A stretch of 64,000 nucleotides of DNA from Stenotrophomonas sp. UBA7346 (GCA_002471015.1 DKPB01000029.1:71665-135664), one strand, 5' to 3'. Positions 8,153-17,468 are shown, counted from the first letter of the stretch. The notes: generated by a model from the letters alone, not told the origin. Translations and numbers: made by a program.

Positions 8153-8236
8153 GTAGTGCCGAGCCATGCTCGACAGCCCTTTGCCCGTTAGCTCATGCGC
8201 GCGTCATTCCCCGGATGCGCTGCGCTTACCCGGGCT
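8153..8236. repeat. Decayed SMAG hairpin and a CCCGG...GCGCTGCGC...CCCGGGCTAC repeat
   Basis: A SMAG copy with a mismatched right arm (GTAGTGCCGAGCCATGCTCGAC) is at 8153-8174. A second repeat type at 8209-8236 contains GATGCGCTGCGCTTACCCGG and ends GGCTAC; two close relatives occur at 44849-44877 and 44967-44995. Nothing else is evident between the stress protein and uvrD. Confidence 0.7.
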
Positions 8237-8261
8237 ACGTGGTACATGGCTTACCGCTTGA

Positions 8262-10457
8262 TCAGATCACTGTCAGGTTCGCATACGCCATCACCAGCCA
8301 CTTGCTGCCGGCGTCGGCGAACTCGACCTGCACGCGAGCATGTTGGCCGTTACCTTCGTAGTCGGTGACCATGCCTTCGCCAAACTTGGGGTGATTCACC
8401 AACGCACCCAGCTTGATCGGCGGCGCTTCGATATTGGCGTGACCGCCCATCACCCGGTTGGCACCCAGCGAGGCCGGACGCGAGACCTGCACCTTGGGAC
8501 GAACCTCGTTGAGCAGCTCGCGCGGAATCTCGCGCAGGAAGCGCGACGGTAGGCTGTAATTATCCTGTCCGTGGATGCGGCGCGACTCGGCATAGCCGAG
8601 CACCAGCTTCTGCCGCGCGCGGGTAATGCCGACGTAAGCCAGACGGCGCTCTTCTTCCAGACGCCCGCTTTCTTCCAGCGAACGTGCGCTGGGGAACAGG
8701 CCCTCTTCCATGCCGGCCAGGAACACCAGCGGGAACTCCAGGCCCTTGGCCGAATGCAGTGTCATCAGCTGCACACCTTCCTCGCCTGCCTGTGCCTGGC
8801 CTTCGCCAGCTTCCAGCGAGGCATAGGACAGGAACGCCACCAGCTCGCTCATGTCCTCGGCACCTTCCTCGATATCGTCTTCGCGGCGCACGAAGCGCGA
8901 GGCCACCGAGATCAATTCGTCGAGGTTGTCAGTACGCGATTCCGAGTCCAGCGCGTTGCGACTTTCCTTGCCCCAATGCTCACGCAGCGCCGAACGCGAC
9001 AACACGTGATCGATGCGCTCGGACAGATCCATCTCGCCGGTCTCGGCGGTGATCTGCTGCACCAGGTTGATGAAACCGGCCAGCGCATTCTTCGCGCGCG
9101 AGGTCAGGTCCGTACCCTGTGTGGCCAGCATCGCCGCTTCCCACAATGGCAGCGCCTGCTGGCGCGCAATGCGCCGCACTTCATCCAGGGTACGCTCGCC
9201 GATGCCGCGCGTCGGCGTATTGACCGCACGCTCGAAGGCCGCATCGTCGTTGCGGTTGGTCATCAAGCGCAGGTAGGCCAGCGCGTCCTTGATTTCAGCA
9301 CGCTCGAAGAAGCGCATGCCGCCATACACGCGGTATGGCACCTGCTCGCTGAGCAGCGCTTCTTCGAAGGCACGCGACTGCGCATTGCTGCGGTAGAGCA
9401 CGGCGACATCGCCGTAGCTGCCACCATCACGCACCCACTGCCGCGCACGCTCGACCAGGTAACGCGCCTCGTCCATCTCGTTGTAGGCAGCGAACAGGTC
9501 GATCGGATCGCCGTCGCCGCTGTCGGTCCACAACTGCTTGCCGATGCGGTCCGGGTTGTGCGCGATCACCGCATTGGCGGCGCCAAGGATATTGGCGGTG
9601 GAGCGGTAGTTCTGCTCCAGGCGAATGGTCTGCGCGCCGGGGAAATCCTTGAGGAAGCGCTGCACGTTCTCGACCTTGGCACCGCGCCAACCGTAAATGG
9701 CCTGGTCATCGTCACCGACCACGAATACATGCGCGCTGTCGCCGGCCAGCACGCGCACGAAGGCGTACTGGATGGCATTGGTATCCTGGAACTCGTCCAC
9801 CAGGATTTCGCGGAAACGTGCGCGGTAATGCGCCAGCAGCGCCGGGTTGTCGCGCAGCAGTTCATGCGCGCGCAGCAGCAGCTCGGCGAAGTCAACCAGG
9901 CCGGCCCGGTCGCAGCGCTCCTGGTAGGCCGCATAGGCCTGTCGCAGGGTTTCGCCCCACTGGTCATGCGGCTCGGGCTGGATGTGCTGCGGACGGCGGC
10001 CTTCGTCCTTCTGCGTATTGATCCACCACATCACCTGCTTGGGCGGGTACTTGCTGTCGTCCAGCTCAAGCTGCTGCACCACGCGCTTGACCATGCGCAG
10101 CTGGTCGTCCGAATCCATCACCTGGAAGGCTTCGGGCAGCTTGGCATCGGCCCAGTGCAGGCGCAGCAGGCGATGGGCCAGGCCGTGGAAGGTACCGATC
10201 CACATGCCGCGGCTGCCCTTGCTCAGCTGCAGGTCGATGCGGTGGCGCATTTCGCCAGCCGCCTTGTTGGTGAAGGTGACTGCGAAGATGCCGTGCGCGG
10301 GCACGCCACAGACTTCGGTAAGCCAGGCGATGCGATGGATAAGCACGCGCGTCTTGCCGGAACCGGCGCCGGCAAGAATCAGGTGGTGACCAAGAGGCGC
10401 GGAAACGGCCTCGCGCTGGGCTGCGTTCAGCCCGTCGAGCAGGTGGGAGACATCCAT
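8262..10457 (-). CDS. uvrD: DNA helicase II
   Basis: A 731-residue SF1A helicase with 3'-5' polarity that unwinds DNA in nucleotide-excision and mismatch repair. Motifs in order: Walker A AGAGSGKT (about 29-36), Ia AVTFTNKAAGEM, Walker B VDEFQDTN (about 222), III GDDDQAIYGWRGA, IV EQNYRS, V MTLHSAKGLEFP and VI VGITRARQKL, then the UvrD C-terminal Tudor-like segment ending MAYANLTVI. Length is typical. TATAAA lies 8 nt upstream of the ATG with no Shine-Dalgarno, again suggesting a leaderless mRNA. A Rep helicase is excluded by the UvrD-type C-terminus. Confidence 0.96.
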   Translation of the reverse strand: MDVSHLLDGLNAAQREAVSAPLGHHLILAGAGSGKTRVLIHRIAWLTEVCGVPAHGIFAVTFTNKAAGEMRHRIDLQLSKGSRGMWIGTFHGLAHRLLRLHWADAKLPEAFQVMDSDDQLRMVKRVVQQLELDDSKYPPKQVMWWINTQKDEGRRPQHIQPEPHDQWGETLRQAYAAYQERCDRAGLVDFAELLLRAHELLRDNPALLAHYRARFREILVDEFQDTNAIQYAFVRVLAGDSAHVFVVGDDDQAIYGWRGAKVENVQRFLKDFPGAQTIRLEQNYRSTANILGAANAVIAHNPDRIGKQLWTDSGDGDPIDLFAAYNEMDEARYLVERARQWVRDGGSYGDVAVLYRSNAQSRAFEEALLSEQVPYRVYGGMRFFERAEIKDALAYLRLMTNRNDDAAFERAVNTPTRGIGERTLDEVRRIARQQALPLWEAAMLATQGTDLTSRAKNALAGFINLVQQITAETGEMDLSERIDHVLSRSALREHWGKESRNALDSESRTDNLDELISVASRFVRREDDIEEGAEDMSELVAFLSYASLEAGEGQAQAGEEGVQLMTLHSAKGLEFPLVFLAGMEEGLFPSARSLEESGRLEEERRLAYVGITRARQKLVLGYAESRRIHGQDNYSLPSRFLREIPRELLNEVRPKVQVSRPASLGANRVMGGHANIEAPPIKLGALVNHPKFGEGMVTDYEGNGQHARVQVEFADAGSKWLVMAYANLTVI

Positions 10458-10465
10458 TCGCCCAT

Positions 10466-10471
10466 TTTATA
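10466..10471 (-). promoter_or_regulatory. -10 box (TATAAA) of uvrD
   Basis: TATAAA on the minus strand ends 8 nt before the uvrD ATG, placing the transcription start at or within a base or two of the start codon. Confidence 0.5.
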
Positions 10472-10613
10472 GAAATGCCCCCACTACCACCCACCGACCA
10501 GCACTGCATCGCCAGTTGACTTTTTCATATTTTCATGAAACGGTTGGGCGGGCTGGGGGGGCGCAAAATCCCTCCCCGCAAACGCCAGTTCCCCGAATGG
10601 ATTGGAGGAGCAC

Positions 10614-11114
10614 ATGATTAGCAAGCCAAGCTTACTTTCAGCCGCCACTGTTGCGCTGCTTGCGCTCAGCAACCCGGTCTTTGCAACCGCAGGACAGAGC
10701 GCAGATGCCGGAACCATCCCGGTCCTTATAAAAGTAGACGCCGCGGGCAACGTCACCGAAATATCGCCCTCGGCACAACTTTCCGATGAGCTTTCAGCGT
10801 TGCTGCAGACCAACGTGAAAGAAATGGTCGTATCGCCAGCCACCAACGCCGCCGGACGCCGTATCGAAAGCCAGTTCCTGGCCAATATGCAGCTTGTCAC
10901 CGAGCCAACAGAACACGGCCAGATCACTGCTCATTTTTCCAACGTATCCATCAAAGGTCTTCCGAATACTGGTCGCTGGTATTGGGCGAACACCAACAGC
11001 ACCCAACCAGCGCTATCCATGACCGATTACAAACCTTCGGAACGGCCTTGGAATCAGCCCTACGAGACACCTCTGATCATGCCCACCCCCTCGCGCGCAC
11101 CGCCGCACAGCTGA
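10614..11114 (+). CDS. Secreted protein with a TonB-C-like domain
   Basis: A 166-residue exported protein of unknown function. A signal peptide (MISKPSLLSAATVALLALS..., cleavage near FATA-GQ) is followed by a stretch, VLIKVDAAGNVTEISPS ... VVSPATNAAGRRIESQFLANMQ, that resembles the C-terminal domain of TonB (strand-turn-strand with G-x-V and P-A-x-N-G-like positions). It has no membrane anchor or Pro-rich linker, so it is not a working TonB. The tail is Pro/Thr-rich. GGAGGAG places the start at ATG 10614. It lies alone between uvrD and a convergent flavoprotein gene. Confidence 0.75.
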   Translation: MISKPSLLSAATVALLALSNPVFATAGQSADAGTIPVLIKVDAAGNVTEISPSAQLSDELSALLQTNVKEMVVSPATNAAGRRIESQFLANMQLVTEPTEHGQITAHFSNVSIKGLPNTGRWYWANTNSTQPALSMTDYKPSERPWNQPYETPLIMPTPSRAPPHS

Positions 11115-11164
11115 AGCAGACATCAGATCCACATCGCCACCATCAACAAGCCCGTGGCTTGGAT

Positions 11165-11193
11165 AAAAAAGAACGCCAAAGGCGTTCTTTTTT
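11165..11193. terminator. Bidirectional terminator
   Basis: A 7-bp stem GAACGCC-AAA-GGCGTTC (11171-11187) is flanked by AAAAAA and TTTTTT, serving the secreted-protein gene and the convergent flavoprotein gene. Confidence 0.88.
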
Positions 11194-11234
11194 AGTAAAG
11201 ATTGCCTCAACCCTTGCAAGAGGAACAGGAAAAG

Positions 11235-12611
11235 TCAGCGGCACGGAGCCTGCAGCGCCGCCGCCTGCCTACGCAGATCAGGAATCGCCAGGCTTTCCCA
11301 CAGGCTGCCGATACGCAGGCTGCCAATCACCTGTACGCGCGGTTCGACCACACCCTCGGCATCGACCAGGCTGCCATCCGGTGCTGTATCCACGCCGATG
11401 CCATGCGGTCCTGCCCGCCCCACGCCACTGCCCAGCAATTGCTGCAGCAGCGGGTTGCGCATGGCCTGCGCACGCATCTCCACGCCGGTGGCGTTGATCA
11501 CGCATTGCACTTCCAGCTGCAGCGGCCTGCGCCAGCGGTCCACCCCAGCCAGGCGCACGCACGCACCTTCGGCCACGGCGGTCTCCAGGCGGCCGCGATG
11601 CAGCTGCAGGCGGCCCTGCCGCTGCACTTCCAGCAGCTGCGCATGCAGCGGGGCGGCGATGCGGTGCCGATGTACGTCCCAGTAGCGCACCACATGGCGC
11701 AGGAAGCGCCGTTGGTCGTCGGCCGACAGGCTTTGCCACAGGGCCTGGCCCAGCGGCCGGATGCGCTCCATTACACTCTGCCAAGGAATGCCCCGCACGG
11801 CCGCGTCGGCGGCATGCTGGCGCAGGGCATGCAGGCGCTGGCGCAGGTTCATCACCAGCAGCGGCGCGGGGTCGTAGTCGGCCGGTGCGCCCTTGGCATG
11901 CGGCAGCGGCAGCAACGCATGCCGCGACATCACGTGGATGCGCCCACGGTGGCCGTTGGCCTGCAGCGTGGCCACCGCATCAGCCATGCTCAGGCCGGAG
12001 CCGATGATCGCCACGTCGGCTGCAACGGGAATATCCGCCAGCGCAGCGTAATCCCAGGCCTCGATGCGCTTGGCTTCGGGCAGGCTGCTGGCACCACGCG
12101 CCGGCAAGGGCCGTAGCGCATTGCCGACCGCAAGAATCACCTTGCCAGCCTGCACGTCGCGCCCCGAATCCAGCCGCAGCCGCACCGCATCCACTTCCGG
12201 CTGCAAGGCCTGCACGCGCGCGGCAATGATTTCCAGCTGTGCCGGACTGGTATCCACGGCTTGCTGCAGACGCTCGCGCAGGTAATTGGCGTAGTGGCCG
12301 CGCGAGACAAACTGCGCCGCCAGGGTTTCCCGCGGGACACCTGCGAAGGCCGGCACAGTGTTCAGGTAATCGAGGAAATCCTCGGGTTGTTCAGGAAAGC
12401 CGCTCATCTTCGCGGCGGGCACGTTCAGCACATGCTCCTCGCGCGGGGTGGCGTAGGCCACGCCACGGCCCAGCGGCAACGACGGCTCGATCATCAACAA
12501 GCGCAGCGGCCGCCGTGCGCCGCGCAGGATGCCGATGGCGGCCAACACACCAGCGGCACCGCCGCCGACGATGGCTACTTCACACACAGTGGGCGTATCG
12601 ATTGCACTCAT
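11235..12611 (-). CDS. FAD/NAD(P)-binding protein, YdhS-like
   Basis: A 458-residue flavoprotein of the YdhS/COG4529 group. The Rossmann FAD motif VAIVGGGAAGVLAAIGIL is near the N-terminus; a family-typical GRGVAYATPREEHVLNVPA follows, then a second dinucleotide motif VAIIGSGLSMADAVATL and a late ATG motif (VINATGVEM). The fold predicts an FAD-dependent oxidoreductase, but no substrate is known for the group. The start at 12611 (MSAIDTPTV) is preferred over an in-frame start at 12644 because TACAAT lies 7 nt upstream and would be inside the longer frame. Confidence 0.87.
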   Translation of the reverse strand: MSAIDTPTVCEVAIVGGGAAGVLAAIGILRGARRPLRLLMIEPSLPLGRGVAYATPREEHVLNVPAAKMSGFPEQPEDFLDYLNTVPAFAGVPRETLAAQFVSRGHYANYLRERLQQAVDTSPAQLEIIAARVQALQPEVDAVRLRLDSGRDVQAGKVILAVGNALRPLPARGASSLPEAKRIEAWDYAALADIPVAADVAIIGSGLSMADAVATLQANGHRGRIHVMSRHALLPLPHAKGAPADYDPAPLLVMNLRQRLHALRQHAADAAVRGIPWQSVMERIRPLGQALWQSLSADDQRRFLRHVVRYWDVHRHRIAAPLHAQLLEVQRQGRLQLHRGRLETAVAEGACVRLAGVDRWRRPLQLEVQCVINATGVEMRAQAMRNPLLQQLLGSGVGRAGPHGIGVDTAPDGSLVDAEGVVEPRVQVIGSLRIGSLWESLAIPDLRRQAAALQAPCR

Positions 12612-12618
12612 CTGTCCG

Positions 12619-12624
12619 ATTGTA
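12619..12624 (-). promoter_or_regulatory. -10 box (TACAAT) of the YdhS-like gene
   Basis: TACAAT on the minus strand ends 7 nt before the ATG at 12611, with no Shine-Dalgarno between: another leaderless-type arrangement. Confidence 0.45.
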
Positions 12625-12702
12625 GGCGATGACTTGTACCCCACTGATGCTGCCGCTGCATGTGTTCATGCAGGCAGGTCGGGAACTTTTTCACGGCACT
12701 GA

Positions 12703-12732
12703 AACACAAAACCCGCCTTGCGGCGGGTTCTG
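12703..12732 (-). terminator. Terminator of rpmB-rpmG
   Basis: On the minus strand AACCCGCC-GCAA-GGCGGGTT (12729-12710) runs into TTGTGTTT. It lies about 35 bases beyond the rpmG stop. Confidence 0.85.
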
Positions 12733-12764
12733 TGTGGAACAGCAGTTCAAACAATCCGGAGGGA

Positions 12765-12929
12765 TTACTTGATCTTGCCTTCCTTGTACATCACGTGCTT
12801 GCGAACAACCGGATCGTACTTCAGGAATTCCATCTTCCCCGGGGTGTTCTTCTTGTTCTTGTCGGTCGTATAGAAGTGGCCAGTGCCGGCCGAGGAAATC
12901 ATACGGACCTTATCGCGCTTACCTGCCAT
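12765..12929 (-). CDS. rpmG: 50S ribosomal protein L33
   Basis: A 54-residue protein starting MAGKRDKVRMISSAGTG and ending VMYKEGKIK, the full length of proteobacterial L33, a small protein of the large ribosomal subunit near the E site. It has no Cys residues, so it is the zinc-free form. It follows rpmB by 13 bases, the usual rpmB-rpmG order, and GAGGAG precedes its ATG. A terminator lies just downstream. Confidence 0.97.
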   Translation of the reverse strand: MAGKRDKVRMISSAGTGHFYTTDKNKKNTPGKMEFLKYDPVVRKHVMYKEGKIK

Positions 12930-12942
12930 GATCGTTTACTCC

Positions 12943-13179
12943 TCAGACCTTTTCGCCGCGGGCACGCAGCTCAGCCAGAACGGAATCGATGCCGTTCTTG
13001 TCGATGGTGCGCAGTGCATGCGCGGAAACACGAAGCTTGACCCAGCGGTTTTCGCTGGCGACCCAGAAACGGCGCTCGTGCAGGTTCGGCTGGAAACGAC
13101 GACGGGTCTTGTTGTTGGCGTGCGAGACGTTGTTACCCGTCTGCACTCGCTTGCCGGAAACTTGGCATACGCGGGACAT
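12943..13179 (-). CDS. rpmB: 50S ribosomal protein L28
   Basis: A 78-residue L28, starting MSRVCQVSGKRVQTGNNVSH with the family block NNKTRRRFQPNLHERRFW. It is a component of the large ribosomal subunit. Only one Cys is present, so the zinc-binding motif of some L28 proteins is absent. It is the first gene of a two-gene operon with rpmG, and a strong sigma-70 promoter lies about 170 bases upstream. Confidence 0.97.
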   Translation of the reverse strand: MSRVCQVSGKRVQTGNNVSHANNKTRRRFQPNLHERRFWVASENRWVKLRVSAHALRTIDKNGIDSVLAELRARGEKV

Positions 13180-13342
13180 TGCGCACCTCGGTAATGTTGA
13201 TGACTTCCTTAGCCAGGAAGACGGCGGCCCCGGCGGTTACCCGCCACGCGTCATGGGAATCAAAGGGTTACGCCGACAAGGATGGCCAGATGACGTGTTC
13301 CCGGCCACCGATCCGGAGAATTCCGGACACAGCGAGCCGCGT

Positions 13343-13371
13343 ATTATGCCCAGACCAGGGCCTGCTTGCAA
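13343..13371 (-). promoter_or_regulatory. Sigma-70 promoter of rpmB-rpmG
   Basis: On the minus strand TTGCAA (13371-13366), a 17-base spacer and CATAAT (13348-13343) form a near-consensus promoter. It leaves a leader of about 150 nt before rpmB, long enough to hold a regulatory structure. Confidence 0.7.
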
Positions 13372-13403
13372 ATCAGTGGTTTGGCGTCTGCCATTGGGGC
13401 CAT

Positions 13404-14021
13404 TCAGGCAGCCCCCAATTCCCGCCACGCCGCCCGGGCCACCTTCCAGGCCGAGCGCAGGAACAGCAGCAGCAAGGCCACGGCAATCAGCAGGTCTGGC
13501 CAGCCGGCGCCGAAGGCCCAGACAGCCAGCGCAGCCAGGATCACCGCCGAACCCTCGTACACGTCATTCAGTGAGCAGGCCCAAGCCGAGGCCAGGTTGA
13601 TGTCGCCCTGCCGGTACGGCCACAGCAGGCGCAAGCAGTACAGGTTGGCAGCCAGATTGAGCAAGGCCGCGATGCCCATGCTCTCGAACAGCGGCAGGTG
13701 GGGATGGGCAAGCTTCCAGCCTATGCCCACCGCCACTGCGATTGCCGCGCACAGGATGAAGACCGCCTTGAGCATGGCCACCCGCGCCTTGGCGGCGACG
13801 CTGGCACCGACCACCGCCAGACTGAGTGCGTAGGTGAGTGCGTCGCCGAGGTTATCCAGGCTGCCGGACAGCAGCGAGGCCGAGCCGCTGTGCCAGGCGG
13901 CGGCCATCATCATCACGAAAGTGATCAGGTTGATCGCCAGCACCTGGTAGAGCACGCGGCGCTGCTGCGCCTGCATGCGCTCGACTTCCAGGGTTTTGCC
14001 GCAGCCGCAGCAGTCGCTCAT
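13404..14021 (-). CDS. Short CDF-type cation transporter
   Basis: A 205-residue membrane protein of the cation diffusion facilitator superfamily. It has a CCGCGK N-terminus, then about five or six hydrophobic segments. The metal-site signatures are visible as SGSLDNLGDALTYALS (D-x3-D) and WACSLNDVYEGSAV (N-D-x2-E). It lacks the cytoplasmic metal-sensing C-terminal domain of full CDF proteins, so it is a membrane-domain-only form. The Cys-rich N-terminus could bind metal before transport (inference). Likely substrates are divalent cations such as Zn, Co or Cd; the czc operon next to it supports that. Confidence 0.85.
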   Translation of the reverse strand: MSDCCGCGKTLEVERMQAQQRRVLYQVLAINLITFVMMMAAAWHSGSASLLSGSLDNLGDALTYALSLAVVGASVAAKARVAMLKAVFILCAAIAVAVGIGWKLAHPHLPLFESMGIAALLNLAANLYCLRLLWPYRQGDINLASAWACSLNDVYEGSAVILAALAVWAFGAGWPDLLIAVALLLLFLRSAWKVARAAWRELGAA

Positions 14022-14098
14022 TGGGGTTCCGCAGGAATGTTTTGTTGGATTATCGCGCTGATGCGCCAGGGCAGGTAGAAATCAGCGAGCCGCCAGCG

Positions 14099-14183
14099 GT
14101 AATGCCGAGCCATGCTCGGCAGGGGCCTTGCCAGCGAAAAGCTTGCCCTCACCCCAACCCCTCTCCCGTGAACGGGAGAGGGG
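14099..14183. repeat. SMAG hairpin plus an 11-bp G/C-rich hairpin
   Basis: A SMAG variant (GTAATGCCGAGC...) is at 14099-14120. A perfect 11-bp stem, CCCCTCTCCCG-TGAA-CGGGAGAGGGG, is at 14158-14183; on the minus strand it lies about 85 bases past czcA and may protect or end its mRNA. Confidence 0.75.
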
Positions 14184-14203
14184 CTTTAAGCGAAGCAGAA
14201 GCT

Positions 14204-14262
14204 TCAAGCCAAAGCCAAAGCCAAGGCAAAAGCAAAAACCAAAGCGAAAAACTCAAGCCAAG
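14204..14262. repeat. Degenerate AAGCCA-type simple repeat
   Basis: About ten imperfect copies of the hexamer AAGCCA/AAAGCC run in a row immediately beyond the czcA stop codon. Short runs of the same unit occur beside the G/C-rich repeats near 20.47 and 26.88 kb. Confidence 0.6.
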
Positions 14263-14268
14263 CAGACG

Positions 14269-17200
14269 CTACTTTCCGTTCCGATGCAGCCAGCGGTACA
14301 GCACCGGCAACACCAGCAACGTCAGCAGCGTGGAAGAGACGATGCCGCCGATCACCACCGTTGCCAATGGCCGCTGCACTTCCGAACCGGCACCCACATT
14401 GAACGCCATCGGTACGAAGCCCAGCGATGCGACCAGCGCGGTCATCAGCACCGGGCGCAAACGGCCCAGTGCGCCCTCGCGCACCGCCACATCCAGGCTG
14501 CGGCCCTGCTCGCGCAGGTGGCGGATGAAGCTGATCATCACCAGACCGTTGAGCACGGCTACACCGGACAGCGCGATGAAGCCGACGCCGGCCGAGATCG
14601 ACAAGGGTATGCCGCGCAACGCCAAGGCCAACACGCCACCGGTCAAGGCCAGTGGCACGCCACTGAACACGATGCTGGCATCACGCGCCGAACCGAAGGC
14701 CCAGAACAACAAGGCGAAGATCAGCAGCAAGGTCACCGGCACCACCACCGCCAGACGCTGGCTGGCCGAAATCAGCTGCTCGAAGCTGCCGCCGTATTCC
14801 ACCCAGTAACCAGCCGGCACCTTCACCTGCGTATCGATGGCCTGCTGCAACTCGCTGACGAAGCCACCCAGATCCCGGTCGCGCACATTGGCGGTGATCA
14901 CGATGCGGCGCTTGCCGTTGTCGCGGTTGATCTGGTTTGGGCCCTCGCTGCTTTCGATACTTGCCAATTCACGCAGCGGAACCGTGCGCGCATCACCGCT
15001 GCGCCAACCACCCGCACGACTGGATTCATCCGCACTGTCCTGTGCCAGCGCCGGCTCCAGCGACACCGGCAGATCGGCCAGTGCTGCCGGGTCCTGGCGG
15101 ATGCTTTCCGGCAGGCGTACGACGATATCGAAGCGACGGTCACCTTCGAACAACTGCCCGGCCACGCGCCCGCCAACCGCAGTAGAAACCGTGGACTGCA
15201 GTTGCCCCGGGTTGAGCCCATAGCCAGCCAAGGCCGCACGATTGGGCGTAACCGTCAGCAACGGCAGGCCACTGGTTTCCTCAAGCCGCACATCGGCCGC
15301 AGCCGGCACCTTGTTGGCGACCGCAGCGATGCGCTGGCCGACCTGCGCCAGCGTCTCCATGTCGTCGCCGAACAGCATCACCGCCACATCGGCACGCACG
15401 CCCGAGATCAACTCGTTCATGCGCATCTGGATCGGCTGGGTGAACTCGTAGTTGTTGCCCGGCAGCTCCTCCACCGCTGCCTCCAGCTCGGCCAACAGCT
15501 GCGCACGCGGTTTGCGCGGATCCGGCCACTGCTTGCGCGGCTTCATCATGATGAAGGTATCCGCGACCGAGGGCGGCATCGGGTCGGAAGCGACCTCCGG
15601 CGTGCCGATCTTGGAGAACACCTTGTCCACTTCCGGCAACTGCTGCAAGCGCGCTTCCACCTGCTTCTGCATGTTCACCGACTGGGTGAGGCTGGTGCCG
15701 GGAATGCGCATGGCGTGCATGGCGACATCGCCTTCGTCGAGGTTTGGCACGAACTCGCTGCCCAGCCGCGTTGCCAATACACCGCAGCCAATCACCAACA
15801 GCAGAGCAGCGGCAACCACTAGGCGGCCGCGCCGCATCACCCACCCGAGCAACGGCTCATAGCGTGCACGCAGCCAGGCCATCAGGCGGTTCTCCTTCTC
15901 CTCGACACGGCCGCCGAGGAACATGGCAATCGCCGCGGGAACAAAGGTCAGCGACAACAGCATCGCGCCGCTCAGCGCCAGCACCACGGTGATCGCCATC
16001 GGGTGGAACATTTTTCCTTCCACGCCGGTCAGCGCGAAGATCGGCAGATAGACCGCGGTGATGATGCCCAGGCCGAACAGGCTGGGGCGGATCACTTCGG
16101 CGGTGGCGCTGGCGGTTTCCGCAAAGCGTTCCTCACGGGTCATCGCCCGGCCCAGCGCGTGGGTGCGCTCGCCGAAACGACGCAGGCAGTTCTCGATGAT
16201 GATCACCGCGCCATCGACAATCAGGCCGAAGTCCAACGCACCAAGACTCATCAGGTTGGCGGAGACCCCGCCACGTGCCATGCCGGTCAGGGTGAACAGC
16301 ATTGCCAACGGAATCACCGCGGCGGTAATCAGTGCCGCACGGAAGTTGCCCAGCAACAGGAACAACACCACGATCACCAGCAGCGCGCCTTCCAGCAAAT
16401 TCTTGGCGACGGTCTGGATGGTGCGGTCGACCAGCGCGGTGCGGTCATAACTGGCGGTGACGGTGACGCCTTCGGGCAGGCTGCGCTGCGCCTGTTCCAG
16501 CTTGGCCGCTGCCGCCTGTGCCACCTCGCGGCTGTTGGCACCGACCAGCATCACCACCGTGCCCATCACCACTTCATGGCCGTTCTGGGTAGCGGCACCG
16601 CTGCGCAGCTCCGGCCCTTCAGCCACGTCGGCCACGTCATGCACGTGGATGGGCACACCTTCGCGGCGGGCCAGCACGATGTTGCCGATTTCCTCCAACC
16701 CGGCCACCTGCCCGGGTACGCGCACCAGGAACTGTTGGCCGTTACGCTCGATGTAACCGGCACCGATGTTCTGGTTGTTGCCTTCCACGGCTTCGGCAAC
16801 ATCATCCAGGGTGAAGCCCAGCGCACGCAGCTTGGCCGGGTCCGGGGTGATGTGTATCTGCCGTTGGTAGCCGCCGATCGTATTGACCTCGGTGACGCCG
16901 GGCACGTTGCGCAGCTGCGGCCGCACCACCCAGTCCTGCAGGGTGCGCAGGTCGGTGGCAGTGTAGGGCGAACCATCGGGCTTGCGCGCCTTGGGATCGG
17001 CGTCGATGGTGTACATGAAGATCTCGCCCAGGCCGGTGGCAATCGGCCCCAGCTGCGGGTCCAAGCCTTCAGGCAACTGCGACTTCACCTGCTGCAGGCG
17101 TTCGGCCACCTGTTGGCGGGCGAAGTACAGGTCGGTGCCGTCCTTGAATACCACCGTCACCTGCGACAGGCCGTAGCGCGACAGCGAGCGCACCTGTTCA

Positions 17201-17436
17201 AGCTTCGGCAGACCCGCCATCACCGTTTCCACTGGATAGGTGATGCGTTGCTCCGTCTCCAGCGGCGAGTAGCCATCGGCGGCGGTGTTGATCTGCACCT
17301 GTACGTTGGTGATATCGGGCGTGGCATCGATGGACAGGCGGGTGAAGCTCCAACTGCCAATCGCGATCAAGGCCAGGGTGAGTACCATCATCATCCAGCG
17401 ATGGGCGATGGCACTGCGGATGATGCGCTCAAGCAT
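14269..17436 (-). CDS. czcA: Heavy-metal efflux RND transporter, inner-membrane subunit
   Basis: A 1,055-residue HME-RND pump that exports metal ions from the periplasm and cytoplasm using the proton gradient. The signature in TM4, LDFGLIVDGAVIIIENCLRR (about residue 400), is that of CzcA-type Zn/Co/Cd pumps rather than the Cu/Ag type. Two sets of periplasmic loops and twelve TM segments are in normal order. The start at 17436 has GGAGGG upstream; a longer in-frame start at 17472 would run into czcB. It is the last gene of czcI-like-czcC-czcB-czcA. Confidence 0.95.
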   Translation of the reverse strand: MLERIIRSAIAHRWMMMVLTLALIAIGSWSFTRLSIDATPDITNVQVQINTAADGYSPLETEQRITYPVETVMAGLPKLEQVRSLSRYGLSQVTVVFKDGTDLYFARQQVAERLQQVKSQLPEGLDPQLGPIATGLGEIFMYTIDADPKARKPDGSPYTATDLRTLQDWVVRPQLRNVPGVTEVNTIGGYQRQIHITPDPAKLRALGFTLDDVAEAVEGNNQNIGAGYIERNGQQFLVRVPGQVAGLEEIGNIVLARREGVPIHVHDVADVAEGPELRSGAATQNGHEVVMGTVVMLVGANSREVAQAAAAKLEQAQRSLPEGVTVTASYDRTALVDRTIQTVAKNLLEGALLVIVVLFLLLGNFRAALITAAVIPLAMLFTLTGMARGGVSANLMSLGALDFGLIVDGAVIIIENCLRRFGERTHALGRAMTREERFAETASATAEVIRPSLFGLGIITAVYLPIFALTGVEGKMFHPMAITVVLALSGAMLLSLTFVPAAIAMFLGGRVEEKENRLMAWLRARYEPLLGWVMRRGRLVVAAALLLVIGCGVLATRLGSEFVPNLDEGDVAMHAMRIPGTSLTQSVNMQKQVEARLQQLPEVDKVFSKIGTPEVASDPMPPSVADTFIMMKPRKQWPDPRKPRAQLLAELEAAVEELPGNNYEFTQPIQMRMNELISGVRADVAVMLFGDDMETLAQVGQRIAAVANKVPAAADVRLEETSGLPLLTVTPNRAALAGYGLNPGQLQSTVSTAVGGRVAGQLFEGDRRFDIVVRLPESIRQDPAALADLPVSLEPALAQDSADESSRAGGWRSGDARTVPLRELASIESSEGPNQINRDNGKRRIVITANVRDRDLGGFVSELQQAIDTQVKVPAGYWVEYGGSFEQLISASQRLAVVVPVTLLLIFALLFWAFGSARDASIVFSGVPLALTGGVLALALRGIPLSISAGVGFIALSGVAVLNGLVMISFIRHLREQGRSLDVAVREGALGRLRPVLMTALVASLGFVPMAFNVGAGSEVQRPLATVVIGGIVSSTLLTLLVLPVLYRWLHRNGK

Positions 17437-17468
17437 GGCGGCACCCTCCGCGTTGGATGCAGCGACGA

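Noticed and set aside
8571..10472. Long plus-strand frame opposite uvrD
   Set aside because: It is an antisense shadow with the same biased composition; the minus-strand uvrD has all helicase motifs.
14204..14262. AAGCCA repeat considered as a CRISPR-like or iteron array
   Set aside because: Units are only six bases and degenerate, without spacers or regular length; it is a simple-sequence tract.
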